Made by a program: the position numbers and the translations under genes. The notes below the pieces were generated by a model. It saw only the letters and a program-made list of their open reading frames with translations. It ran no database searches and had not been told where the DNA came from. A stretch of 64,000 nt of DNA. Origin: Plantibacter flavus (lineage in GTDB: Bacteria; Actinomycetota; Actinomycetes; Actinomycetales; Microbacteriaceae). The number at the start of each line of letters is the position of its first letter. Within the stretch, counting starts at the first letter, position 1. Positions 45,683-54,488 of this stretch are shown here, one piece after another. The stretch lies in the NCBI RefSeq assembly GCF_002024505.1, contig NZ_CP019402.1, positions 1,674,001-1,738,000 on the forward strand, read 5' to 3'.

Positions 45683-46108
45683 GTGGCTGTCAAAATCCGT
45701 CTCAAGCGTCTCGGCAAGATCCGTGCGCCGTACTACCGCATCGTCGTCGCAGACTCGCGCACGAAGCGCGACGGTCGTGTCATCGAGGAGATCGGCAAGT
45801 ACCACCCCACCGAGGAGCCCTCGTTCATCGAGGTCGACTCCGAGCGTGCGCAGTACTGGCTCAGCGTCGGCGCCCAGCCGACCGAGCAGGTCGCAGCACT
45901 CCTCAAGCTCACCGGTGACTGGGGCAAGTTCAAGGGCGACAAGGACGCCGTGAGCACCGTCCGCGTCAAGGAGCCGAAGGCCGCCTTCGTCGCCGACGAG
46001 AAGAAGAAGCCCGTCCTCAAGCCGAAGGCCGAGGCCCCCGCGGCCAAGGCTGCTCCGGCCGAGGCCGAGGCGCCCGCTGCCGACGCCGCTGAAGCAGAGC
46101 AGGCGTAG
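45683..46108 (+). CDS. rpsP: 30S ribosomal protein S16
   Basis: 141 residues, GTG start with AGGAGAA upstream. The S16 core ([20 protein letters not shown] to about residue 85) is followed by a Lys- then Ala/Glu/Pro-rich tail common in actinobacteria. First gene of rpsP-khpA-rimM. Confidence 0.97.
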   Translation: MAVKIRLKRLGKIRAPYYRIVVADSRTKRDGRVIEEIGKYHPTEEPSFIEVDSERAQYWLSVGAQPTEQVAALLKLTGDWGKFKGDKDAVSTVRVKEPKAAFVADEKKKPVLKPKAEAPAAKAAPAEAEAPAADAAEAEQA

Positions 46109-46110
46109 TC

Positions 46111-46362
46111 TTGCTCGCTCCCGCGCTCGAACATCTCGTCAAGGGGATCGTCGATCACCCGGATGACGTTCGCGTCACGGCACAGAACTCCGCCCGTGGC
46201 GAGGTCCTCGAGGTTCGTGTGAACCCCGAGGACCTCGGCAGGGTCATCGGTCGTGCCGGCCGGACGGCCAAAGCCCTGCGCACCCTCGTGGCAGCGCTGG
46301 CAGACGGTCGGCGGGTCCGAGTCGACGTGGTCGACACGGACGCCTCCGGCGCCAGCGCGTAG
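46111..46362 (+). CDS. khpA: KH-domain RNA-binding protein (KhpA-like)
   Basis: 83 residues, a single KH domain with the G-x-x-G loop in VIGRAGRTAKALR. TTG start 2 bp after rpsP. KhpA proteins bind RNA widely and affect cell size in some Gram-positives. Its place between rpsP and rimM is the usual one. Confidence 0.9.
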   Translation: MLAPALEHLVKGIVDHPDDVRVTAQNSARGEVLEVRVNPEDLGRVIGRAGRTAKALRTLVAALADGRRVRVDVVDTDASGASA

Positions 46363-47010
46363 GTGGCGGACGAGACGGAGCCGAAGACCCAGTTGCGGGT
46401 CGGTCGGCTCACGAAAGCCCATGGCCTGAAGGGCGCCCTGAAGGTCGAGCTCTACACGGATGAGCCGGAGCACCGGTTCACCCCGGGCGCGACGTTCACG
46501 CTCCAGGTCCCTGCGGGATCGAAGTGGCGCGGCAAGACGCTCGAGCTCATCGAACTGCGCTGGTACAACAGCCAGCCGGTCGCCTTCTTCGTCGGCATCT
46601 CCGATCGCAGTGAGGCGGAGACCCTCGTGAAGGCGATCCTCTGGGTCGAGCAGGACCCCACCGAGCTGCCGGTCGACGACGACGCGTGGTACGACCACCA
46701 GCTCGTCGGGTTGGCCGTGCACCGAGACGGCGTCGCCGTCGGTACCGTCGCCCGCGTCGACCACTTCCCGGCTCAGGACCTCCTGATCGTGAAGACCGGC
46801 GACGGCGAGGTCATGGTCCCGTTCGTGAAGGCGATCGTCCCCACGGTCGACATCGCTGCCGGGATCGTCACGGTCACGCCGCCCACCGGTTTGTTCGAGG
46901 AACTCCCGGAGGCCGACGACGCCCCCGAGACGACGACGGCCGGTCCGGTCGAATCCGAGGCCTCCGACGAGGCTCAGGACGACACCGGAGCGTCGCAGCC
47001 GGAGCAGTAG
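46363..47010 (+). CDS. rimM: 16S rRNA-processing protein RimM
   Basis: 215 residues. RimM barrel (LRVGRLTKAHGLKGALKVELYTDEPEHRF) plus PRC-barrel (WYDHQLVGLAV ... VPFVKAIVPTVD). The acidic C-terminal tail (~40 residues) is extra. GTG start directly abuts the khpA stop. trmD, normally next, is 11.5 kb away here, beyond the nitrate genes. Confidence 0.95.
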   Translation: MADETEPKTQLRVGRLTKAHGLKGALKVELYTDEPEHRFTPGATFTLQVPAGSKWRGKTLELIELRWYNSQPVAFFVGISDRSEAETLVKAILWVEQDPTELPVDDDAWYDHQLVGLAVHRDGVAVGTVARVDHFPAQDLLIVKTGDGEVMVPFVKAIVPTVDIAAGIVTVTPPTGLFEELPEADDAPETTTAGPVESEASDEAQDDTGASQPEQ

Positions 47011-47048
47011 ATCGCGTTCCGAGTCGGTTCTCCCGGCTCGGAACACCC

Positions 47049-47090
47049 ACGACGGAGGCGTCGGTTGCGTGCAACCGGCGCCTCCGTCGT
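47049..47090. terminator. Bidirectional terminator between rimM and the nitrate block
   Basis: ACGACGGAGGCG-T-CGGTTGC pairs with GCAACCG-G-CGCCTCCGTCGT over 20 bp (one T-G pair), loop GT. It ends both the rightward rpsP operon and the leftward narK operon. Confidence 0.85.
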
Positions 47091-47103
47091 CGTCTCCGGC
47101 AGA

Positions 47104-48765
47104 TCACGCCGGCACTGGCTCGCTCTGACGATCACCGTCCGCGACCCGCTTGAGGACCGCGGCGATCCGGCCGGTGCACCCACCGCAGCCGGTACCGGCG
47201 CGGGTCGCCTTGCCAATGCAGGCGACCGTGGTACTGCCCGATTGCGCGGCATCCATGATCCTGCCGACCGTCACGCCGTTGCACGTACAGACGGTCGTCG
47301 AGGGGGCGAACGCATCAGCGGAGACACCACCGATCGCGTCCGGCCCGTCGAGCCGGAGGAGGACCGAGCGATCCGCCGGCAGTTCGCCGCCCCCGTCGTA
47401 CAGGAGCGTCAGCTCGGCCGCAGTGCGCGGCATACCGACGCAGACGAAGGCGGTCAGGACCCCGGCACGGGTGATCATCTTGACGTAGCGGCCGTGGTCG
47501 GGGTCCGCCCACACCGAGACGCTGCGCGGAGCGGCCGGATGCACGCTGCACCCGTCAGCGGTCGTCTGCTCGACGTCCCAGGGCTCGGCCTGGACATCGC
47601 CGACCGCGACGACGTCGACCCGCTCGGCCTTGAGTGCGACGGTGCTCGCCCGCTCGACCGGTGGTGGACCCAGCTCGAGCGGTGATCCGCCGGCCGCGGC
47701 CTCGATGAGGAATCGAGCGGCGAGCCACTCGGCCTGCCGCCATCCTGGGCCGATGAGCCCCGACGGGCCGCCGGGGACGGTGCGTTCGTGGCGCAGGTCC
47801 GGTGTCGGCGCCAGCACGTGCGCGCAGTCGCCGATGGCGAAGATCCGTTCGTCCGACCAGCTGCTGAGGTCTTCACCGACGAGCACGCCGGAGCCGACAC
47901 GGACCCCGGCGAGGATCGCCAGATCGGAGCGTGCGCTCACCCCGCACGACAGGACGAGCAGATCGCCGGTGATCCGTTTCCCGTCAGCGGTGATCAGCGC
48001 GTCGAAGTGCTTCCCGCCCGCGGGGTCGTCCCGATGACCGACCGCCTCGGCGCGGCTGTGTGCGATGACCTCCACTCCCGCTGCCCGGAGCGCCGCGGCG
48101 AGCACGGAGCCGCCGCCGCGGTCGAGGTTCCGCGGCATCGGGGTGGGGCCGTGGTGGACGACGACCACGTCGGCGCCGGCGCGCGCGGCGGAGAGCGCGA
48201 GCTCCAGTCCCAGGACGCCGGCACCCAGGACGACGATCCGGCCGCCCGATCGGACGACCTCGGCGACGGCGTCGGCGTCCGCGAGGTCACGCAGGGTGCA
48301 GACGCCGCGGGGGAGGTCGTGGTCGGACAGCAGCAACGACCGTCCGTACTTCTCGAGCGCCGGGATGTCCCGCTTCCGTCGGTCGACGCCGTCGAGTGTC
48401 GGAACGTTCGCGCGCGCACCCGTCGCCAGGACGATGCGGTCGTAGGGGAGCGTCTCCCCGGTGTCGAGTTCGACGGTCCGCGTCTCGCGATCGATCTGCA
48501 TCGCGGTCGTGCCGCGCAGGACACGGATACCGTCCCGGGCGAGGTCCTCGGCACTGACGAGCGTCAGGTCGGCGAGTCCGGTCGAGCCGACCGCGTGATC
48601 GGCGACCAGCACCCGGTTGTACGCGTCGACCGGCTCCTGCCCGACCACGGTCACCTGGAGCGAGCCGTCCCGCACGCCGGGGGCGACCTCCTCGGCGAAT
48701 CGCGCACCGACCGGGCCGAATCCGACCACGACGATGCGGAGGGGTCGACCTGGTCGCGGACTCAT
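47104..48765 (-). CDS. Flavoprotein reductase with BFD-type [2Fe-2S] domain (assimilatory nitrate reductase electron-transfer subunit)
   Basis: 553 residues. N-terminal FAD/NAD(P)H domain (IVVVGFGPVGARFAEEV; second Rossmann IVVLGAGVLGLEL), resembling the N-terminal half of NirB. A C-terminal BFD-like [2Fe-2S] module has C-T-C-N and C-G-G-C. It starts at an ATG overlapping the nasA stop (ATGA). I infer that it passes electrons from NAD(P)H to the molybdenum subunit NasA, a role filled by similar NasC/NasB-type proteins elsewhere. Third gene of the narK-nasA operon. Confidence 0.8.
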   Translation of the reverse strand: MSPRPGRPLRIVVVGFGPVGARFAEEVAPGVRDGSLQVTVVGQEPVDAYNRVLVADHAVGSTGLADLTLVSAEDLARDGIRVLRGTTAMQIDRETRTVELDTGETLPYDRIVLATGARANVPTLDGVDRRKRDIPALEKYGRSLLLSDHDLPRGVCTLRDLADADAVAEVVRSGGRIVVLGAGVLGLELALSAARAGADVVVVHHGPTPMPRNLDRGGGSVLAAALRAAGVEVIAHSRAEAVGHRDDPAGGKHFDALITADGKRITGDLLVLSCGVSARSDLAILAGVRVGSGVLVGEDLSSWSDERIFAIGDCAHVLAPTPDLRHERTVPGGPSGLIGPGWRQAEWLAARFLIEAAAGGSPLELGPPPVERASTVALKAERVDVVAVGDVQAEPWDVEQTTADGCSVHPAAPRSVSVWADPDHGRYVKMITRAGVLTAFVCVGMPRTAAELTLLYDGGGELPADRSVLLRLDGPDAIGGVSADAFAPSTTVCTCNGVTVGRIMDAAQSGSTTVACIGKATRAGTGCGGCTGRIAAVLKRVADGDRQSEPVPA

Positions 48766-50915
48766 CGGAGGGCTCCGGGCGCTGTGGCTTCCGGCAGTGG
48801 TGCGCCAGCGGCCGGGCGCAGCCGCACCACCGCGCGCTTGAAGTCCGGCATCCCGGAGATCGGATCGACCGCGTCCTGTGTCAGGAGGTTCGCCGACGCG
48901 TCGCCCGGGTAGTGGAACGGCAGGAAGACGGTGTCGTGACGGATGTCGCCGTCGACACGGGCTCGGACCGTCAGCGCGCCCCGACGGTTCGACACCTCGA
49001 CCAGTCCGCCCTCGACGATGCCGAGTCGTGCCGCCGTCGCGGGGTGGACCTGGACGAAGACCTCGGGGCGAGCGTCGTCGAGCTCGGGGACGCGGCGGGT
49101 CTGGGTGCCCGACTGGTAGTGCTCGAGGAGGCGTCCGGTCGTCAGGGTGAGTTCCTCCCCGGTTCCCGGTGACTCCGAGACCTTCGCGGGGCGGACCGGG
49201 ACGATGCGGGCGAGACCGTCGTCGTGTGCGAACCGTTCCGTGAACAGCCGGGGCGTGCCGCCGCTGCCGGCGGGGAACGGCCAGTACGCGGCGAGCCCGG
49301 TGTCGAGGAGGGCGTGGCTCAGTCCCGAGTAGTCGGCGAGGCCTCCGGCGGATGCGGCCGCCAACTCGTCGAACACGATCGACGGGTCCAGGTCGAATCG
49401 GCCCGCAGCATCGAGACGACGGGCGAGTTCGTGCATGATCCAGAGCTCGCTGCGGACGCCGACCGGAGCATCGAGCGCCCGCCGACGGCGGATCACGCGC
49501 CCCTCCAGCGAGGTCATGGTGCCCTCCTCCTCCGCCCACTGCGTCGTCGGGAGGACGACGTCCGCGAGCGCGGCGGTCTCCGACAGGAAGAAGTCGCAGA
49601 CGACGAGCAGCTCGAGGCGGCCGAGTCCGTCCCGGATCGTCTGCACGTTCGGAGCGGATACGACGACGTTCGAGCCGTGGACCAGGAGGGCGTCCACACC
49701 GTCTGGTTCACCGAGGCGGTTGAGGAGGGCGACGGCCGGCAGCCCGGGACCCGGGATCGACTCGACCGGTACACCCCATACCTCGGCGACGTGACGGCGG
49801 GCTTCCGGATCGGTGATCTTGCGGTACCCGGGCAGTTGGTCGCACTTCTGACCGTGTTCGCGGCCGCCCTGGCCGTTGCCCTGGCCGGTGAGCGTGCCGT
49901 AGCCCGATCCCGGCCGACCCGGTAGTCCGAGCACGAGTGCGAGGTTGATGGCGGCGGTGGCCGTGTCGGTGCCATCGACATGCTGCTCGACGCCGCGACC
50001 GGTGAGGATGTAGGTGCCATCCGAGGCTGCGAGCCGACGAGCCACGTGTCGGAGGACCGCCGCCGGCACACCGGTCACGGATTGGACGCGTTCCGGCCAC
50101 CACGCGCTCACGCTGCGGCGCAGGCCGTCCAGCCCGGTCGTGCGCTCGGCCAGGTAGGCCTCGTCGGCGAGCCCTTCGGCGAGGACGATGTGCGTGAGCC
50201 CCAGGAGCAGGACCAGATCCGTCCCGGGCGCGGGCTGCACGTGGAGTCCACGACCGGTCTCGGTGAGTCGCGCGGTGGCCGAGCGGCGCGGATCGACCAC
50301 GATGAGGCCACCGGCGGCCTGAGCACCGACGAGATGACCGATGAACGGGGGCATCGTCTCCGCGACGTTGGATCCGAGGAGGAGGACGGTCGACGCACCG
50401 TCGAGGTCCTCCAGTGGGAACGGCAGCCCCCGGTCGATCCCGAACGCACGGTTGCCCGCTGCCGCGGCGGACGACATGCAGAACCGACCGTTGTAGTCGA
50501 TCCGGCTCGTCCCGATCGCGATCCTGGCGAACTTGCCCAGCTGGTAGGCCTTCTCGTTCGTGAGGCCACCGCCTCCGAAGACCCCGATGGCATCCGCCCC
50601 GCGCTCGTCGCGGATGCGGAGGATGGTCGATGCGACGAGGTCGAGGGCCGCATCCCAGCTCGTCTCGACCAGCTCACCGGTGGCGTCGCGCACCAAAGGG
50701 GTCGTGAGGCGATCGCCCCGCGCGAGAAGCTCGGCCGACGTCCACCCCTTCTTGCAGAGGCCGCCCCGGTTGGTCGGGAAGTCCCGCCCGGCGACGTCGA
50801 CCGGGAGCCTCGGAGCGACCCCGTCCACCGCCGCCGTTCGGGTGAGGGACATCGCGCACTGCAACGCGCAGTACGGGCAGTGGGTGTCGGTCACCGGGGC
50901 GGTGGGACGAGGCAT
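48762..50915 (-). CDS. nasA: Assimilatory nitrate reductase, molybdopterin subunit
   Basis: 717 residues of the bis-MGD oxidoreductase family. Reduces nitrate to nitrite in the cytoplasm. N-terminal [4Fe-4S] motif H-C-P-Y-C-A-L-Q-C ... G-G-L-C-K-K-G-W. The Mo-ligand Cys region is NGRFCMSSAAAA; GQGNGQGGREHG and CDFFLSETAALADVVLPTTQW are family segments. No Tat signal, as expected for a cytoplasmic enzyme. GAAGGACC before the ATG. 37 bp downstream of narK. Confidence 0.93.
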   Translation of the reverse strand: MPRPTAPVTDTHCPYCALQCAMSLTRTAAVDGVAPRLPVDVAGRDFPTNRGGLCKKGWTSAELLARGDRLTTPLVRDATGELVETSWDAALDLVASTILRIRDERGADAIGVFGGGGLTNEKAYQLGKFARIAIGTSRIDYNGRFCMSSAAAAGNRAFGIDRGLPFPLEDLDGASTVLLLGSNVAETMPPFIGHLVGAQAAGGLIVVDPRRSATARLTETGRGLHVQPAPGTDLVLLLGLTHIVLAEGLADEAYLAERTTGLDGLRRSVSAWWPERVQSVTGVPAAVLRHVARRLAASDGTYILTGRGVEQHVDGTDTATAAINLALVLGLPGRPGSGYGTLTGQGNGQGGREHGQKCDQLPGYRKITDPEARRHVAEVWGVPVESIPGPGLPAVALLNRLGEPDGVDALLVHGSNVVVSAPNVQTIRDGLGRLELLVVCDFFLSETAALADVVLPTTQWAEEEGTMTSLEGRVIRRRRALDAPVGVRSELWIMHELARRLDAAGRFDLDPSIVFDELAAASAGGLADYSGLSHALLDTGLAAYWPFPAGSGGTPRLFTERFAHDDGLARIVPVRPAKVSESPGTGEELTLTTGRLLEHYQSGTQTRRVPELDDARPEVFVQVHPATAARLGIVEGGLVEVSNRRGALTVRARVDGDIRHDTVFLPFHYPGDASANLLTQDAVDPISGMPDFKRAVVRLRPAAGAPLPEATAPGALR

Positions 50916-50952
50916 GCGTGGTCCTTCGATCAGGAACGGGTGGAGCGACGAC

Positions 50953-52371
50953 TCAGAGTCGCTGGCCGGCGAGTGACGCGTTCTTGCGGAAGTAGACGAG
51001 GAAGGTGACCGCGAACAGGACGACGTACGCGCCGATGAAACCGATGAACGCGGCCGAGTAGCTGCCGGTCGCGCCGTGCGAGAGCCCCAGGATCTGCGGG
51101 ATCACGAAGCCGCCGTAGGCACCGATCGCAGAGATGAGCCCGAGCGCGGCGGCGGCCTTGCGCTGCGTCCCGACGTCGCCGCTGCGGTGGTGGGCGTCGC
51201 GCAGGCCGGATCGCGCCGCGAAGACGCTCGGGATCATGCGGTACGTCGAGCCGTTCCCGACACCGGCGGCGACGAACAGGAGCAGGAAGCAGCCGAGGAA
51301 CAGCCAGAAGTTCGCCAGCGGCAGGGTCCACAGCACGGCGAGCGCCCCCAGGGCCATGACGGCGAACGCGCTCATCGTGACGACGGCGCCGCCGAAGCGG
51401 TCGGCGAGACGCCCACCGAAGGGTCGTGCCAGCGAGCCGATCAGGGCTCCGAGGAACGCGAGCGAGATCGACGCGGAACCGACGGCGAAGGAGGAGAAGT
51501 CGGGGAACTGGTCCGCGATGAGTTTGGGGAACACACTCGCGAAGCCGATGAACGAGCCGAAGGTGCCGATGTACAGGAGCGCGAGGAGCCAGAGGTGCGG
51601 TTCCCGGAGCGCGGCGGCGGATCCGCGGAGGTCCGCCTTCGCTGACGACAGGTTGTCCATGTAGCGGTAGGCGCCGAACATCGCGAGGAGGATGAAGGGG
51701 ACCCAGATCCATCCGGCGAGGCTCAGGTTGAGGGTGGCGGCGGCTCCGACGGTGACCGCGATGGGGACGACGAACTGCGCGACCGCTGCACCGAGGTTGC
51801 CGCCCGCCGCGTTCAGCCCGAGCGCCCAGCCCTTCTCCCGCTGCGGGTAGAAGTAGGTGATGTTCGACATGGAGCTGGCGAAGTTGCCACCGCCGAAGCC
51901 GGCGAGCCCGGCGACGACGAGCATGACGCCGAACGGGGTGTCAGGATTGCCCACACACAGCGCGAGCGCGATGGACGGGATGAGGAGCAGCCCCGCCGAG
52001 ATGATCGTCCAGTTCCGCCCGCCGAAGCGCGGGACCATGAACGAGTACGGGAACCTGAGGGTCGCACCGACGAGGCTCGGCATCGAGATGAGCCAGAAGG
52101 TCTCGGCCGTGGAGAACGAGAACCCGGCCGTCGGGAGCATGACGACGACGATGCTCCAGAGCTGCCAGACCACGAAGCCGAGGAACTCCGCGAAGATCGA
52201 CCACCGGAGGTTCCGCCCGGCGATGCCGCGGCCCTCCCGGTCCCAGAACGCGCTGTCCTCGGGGTTCCACCCGTCGATCCAACGACCGGGGCGGTGGGTC
52301 AGGGCGACCGAAGTGACGGTCGGGGTCGCCGTGGTCGGTGGGGCGTCGGCTGCTTCGAGGTTCGTGGTCAT
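50953..52371 (-). CDS. narK: NarK-type nitrate/nitrite transporter
   Basis: 472 residues, major facilitator fold with about 12 membrane spans. The conserved nitrate-signature glycine-rich segment AGLAGFGGGNFASSM (first NS motif) and the second one, ISAIGAYGGFVIPQI, identify the NNP family. First gene of the leftward narK-nasA-reductase operon. GGAG ~7 bp before the ATG, and a GlnR-like promoter at 52421-52474 gives a leader of about 43 nt. Confidence 0.95.
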   Translation of the reverse strand: MTTNLEAADAPPTTATPTVTSVALTHRPGRWIDGWNPEDSAFWDREGRGIAGRNLRWSIFAEFLGFVVWQLWSIVVVMLPTAGFSFSTAETFWLISMPSLVGATLRFPYSFMVPRFGGRNWTIISAGLLLIPSIALALCVGNPDTPFGVMLVVAGLAGFGGGNFASSMSNITYFYPQREKGWALGLNAAGGNLGAAVAQFVVPIAVTVGAAATLNLSLAGWIWVPFILLAMFGAYRYMDNLSSAKADLRGSAAALREPHLWLLALLYIGTFGSFIGFASVFPKLIADQFPDFSSFAVGSASISLAFLGALIGSLARPFGGRLADRFGGAVVTMSAFAVMALGALAVLWTLPLANFWLFLGCFLLLFVAAGVGNGSTYRMIPSVFAARSGLRDAHHRSGDVGTQRKAAAALGLISAIGAYGGFVIPQILGLSHGATGSYSAAFIGFIGAYVVLFAVTFLVYFRKNASLAGQRL

Positions 52372-52420
52372 GGCTGCTCCGAGCGTTCGGTGAAGCGGGA
52401 CGGGACGTGTGCTGTCTCCG

Positions 52421-52474
52421 AAGCTACCGACGCCGTGTTTCGGGGCCCCACCCGCGAGGTAACACCTGGATCAC
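52421..52474 (-). promoter_or_regulatory. GlnR-like box and -10 of the narK promoter
   Basis: On the minus strand, half-sites at strict 11-bp steps: GTGAT (52474-52470), GTTAC (52463-52459), GGTGG (52452-52448), GAAAC (52441-52437), then 10 bp, then -10 TAGCTT (52426-52421). The actinobacterial GlnR pattern is GTNAC-n6-GAAAC-n6-GTNAC-n6-GAAAC. The first and last match well; the middle two poorly. Confidence 0.6.
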
Positions 52475-52548
52475 CGCCTGCTCACAGGCACTGATCACCC
52501 CGGTGAGGCGGATGACGGCGCGCTGTCCAGGGGCCGGATCGGCCGTCG

Positions 52549-53712
52549 TCAGACGTCGAGGCGGTAGCCGCGCTTGACGATCGTGTTGATGAGTCCAGGG
52601 ACGCCGAGCGTCTGGCGGAGGCGGCTCATCTGTACTTCGAGCGCGTGGTGGTCCGCGGCTGCCGGCAGCGCGTCGGCCAGCGCGGAGCGCGAGAGGACGG
52701 CTCCGTTCGCGCGGACGAGGGCGCGGAGGAGCGCGAGGGAGTTCGGGGGGAGCCGGACCCGCGAGCCGGGCAGCTCCACGATGGCCCCACGGATGGCGAT
52801 CGGGCCGTGCAGCGTCTCGGCTCGGAGGATCGCGTGCTGCTCGAGGTGTTCGCACAGCAGCCGGATGAGTGCCCCCATGCGGAACCGCTCGGGGACGATG
52901 GGCTCGATGTCCTGGGCGAGCAGTGGCGCCGCCGTGACCGGGCCGACGGCCGCGCACAGCACGTCGCGACGGAAGGCGTCGACGACGGCGTCCTCCTGAC
53001 CGAGTGCTTCCGCGGCCGTGAACAGGGCGACGACCGACGGGGCACTCGTGAAGGTGACCGCGTCGAGCGAGCCGCTCACGATCGCCTCGACGAGTCGCCG
53101 CACGCGCTCGTCGGTCGCGTCGGGGTCCGTCCACCGGTACGGGGCGACCGTGTGCACCTCCTGATGGACGGCACGGAGCCGTTCGAGCTGGCGCTCGTCG
53201 GTGTACCCGTGGAGCTGGACGGCGACGCGGAGACCGGCCGGGTAGTCGGCGACAACCTTGTCGACGAGGGAGGCGGTGGTCTCGCGGTCGCTCATGCCCA
53301 CGTCGTTCAGGCCGGCGGCTCGGATGGCACCGCGTGCCTTGGGCCCACGGACGAGGATGGCCGTCTCGGCCAGCGCTTCGAGGAGTTCGTCGCCGAGTCC
53401 CGCGGCGTCCGCGACCTCGAACCACCGTCGGATGCCGTACGAGGTCGTGGCGAGCAGGACGTCGGGGCGTGCGGCGATGATGTCGCGGGTGTCGTCGATG
53501 AGCGGTTCGTCGTGCTGTGCGTGTGCGATCCGCAGCGTCGGTGCGTGCACGACGGTGGCACCGCGTCGCTCGAAGGCGTCGATGAGGTCCTGCGATCGGC
53601 GGTCGCTCGTCACCCCGATCCGGAAGCCCTCGAGCTGGTCCGCGCGGAATCCCGGAACCGGGGTCGTGACATCCGGGCCGGGGTCGGCGGTCGGTGGCGT
53701 GATGTCGGTCAC
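52549..53712 (-). CDS. nnaR: HemD-winged-helix fusion, NnaR-type nitrate/nitrite assimilation regulator
   Basis: 387 residues. About 25-270 is a uroporphyrinogen-III synthase (HemD) fold (FRIGVTSDRRSQDLIDAFERRG; VTFTSAPSVVALF; CAAVGPVTAAPLL). The C-terminal ~95 residues are an OmpR-type winged helix (VRLPPNSLALLRALVRANG ... ALEVQMSRLRQTLGVPG ... INTIVKRGYRLDV). This architecture is that of NnaR, a co-activator with GlnR of nitrate/nitrite genes in Streptomyces and Mycobacterium. Last gene of nirB-cobA-nnaR, coupled by ATGA to cobA. Whether it keeps HemD activity is unknown. Confidence 0.88.
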   Translation of the reverse strand: MTDITPPTADPGPDVTTPVPGFRADQLEGFRIGVTSDRRSQDLIDAFERRGATVVHAPTLRIAHAQHDEPLIDDTRDIIAARPDVLLATTSYGIRRWFEVADAAGLGDELLEALAETAILVRGPKARGAIRAAGLNDVGMSDRETTASLVDKVVADYPAGLRVAVQLHGYTDERQLERLRAVHQEVHTVAPYRWTDPDATDERVRRLVEAIVSGSLDAVTFTSAPSVVALFTAAEALGQEDAVVDAFRRDVLCAAVGPVTAAPLLAQDIEPIVPERFRMGALIRLLCEHLEQHAILRAETLHGPIAIRGAIVELPGSRVRLPPNSLALLRALVRANGAVLSRSALADALPAAADHHALEVQMSRLRQTLGVPGLINTIVKRGYRLDV

Positions 53713-54488
53713 GCCGATGCCCCCAGACGTTCGGCCCGCGCCAGCAGTTCCGAGGCCTCGGCGTCACCGTCGAAGGCGAAGGCGACGACGTGGCCGATCA
53801 CGATGACCGCCGGTGACCGCACACCGGCGGCTGCGGCGACGTGGAGGATCGTCCCGAGGTCTGCCACGGTGGTGCGCTGGGTCTCGCTGTAGCCGCGCTC
53901 GATGATCGCGACGGGGGTGTCGGCGGCGAGCCCCGAGGTGAGGAGCCCGTGGGAGATGGAGGGCAGCGTGCCGACGCCCATGAGGACGACGATCGTCCCA
54001 CCGAGGCCGGCGAGGTGACGGTGTTCCTCGTCGGAGAGCGGAGCGTGACCGCTGACGACGGTGAAGAGGTGACTCAGGTTCCGGTGGGTGAGGGGGATGC
54101 CTGCCGCCGCGGGCACGGCGACGGAACTCGAGACGCCCGGGATCACGCGGACGGGGACGCCCGCGCGGTGGCAGGCCAGGACTTCCTCGCTGCCGCGCCC
54201 GAAGACGTACGGGTCGCCTCCCTTGAGGCGGACGACCGCCGCGCCGTCGAGCGCGTGTTGCACCATGACGGTCTCGATGCCGTCCTGTCCGATCGGGTGA
54301 TGACCGGGGCGCTTGCCGACGTCGACGAGGAGCGCGTTCGGGGCGAACTCGGGGAGGGTGTCGTGGGGTGCGAGCCGGTCGTAGAGGACCACGTCCGCGT
54401 CGCGGAGGGCCTCGACGGCGGCGACGGTCAGCAGCGCGGGATCGCCCGGTCCGCCGCCGACGAGCGTGACCCTGCCTGGACCCGACAT
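53709..54488 (-). CDS. cobA: Uroporphyrinogen-III C-methyltransferase
   Basis: 259 residues, SUMT. N-terminal VTLVGGGPGDPALLTVAA and the YDRL, RLKGGDPYVFGRG and GIPLTHR motifs are all in place. Makes precorrin-2 for the siroheme of NirB. It lacks the CysG/Met8 dehydrogenase-chelatase domain. The start immediately follows the nirB stop. Confidence 0.95.
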   Translation of the reverse strand: MSGPGRVTLVGGGPGDPALLTVAAVEALRDADVVLYDRLAPHDTLPEFAPNALLVDVGKRPGHHPIGQDGIETVMVQHALDGAAVVRLKGGDPYVFGRGSEEVLACHRAGVPVRVIPGVSSSVAVPAAAGIPLTHRNLSHLFTVVSGHAPLSDEEHRHLAGLGGTIVVLMGVGTLPSISHGLLTSGLAADTPVAIIERGYSETQRTTVADLGTILHVAAAAGVRSPAVIVIGHVVAFAFDGDAEASELLARAERLGASA

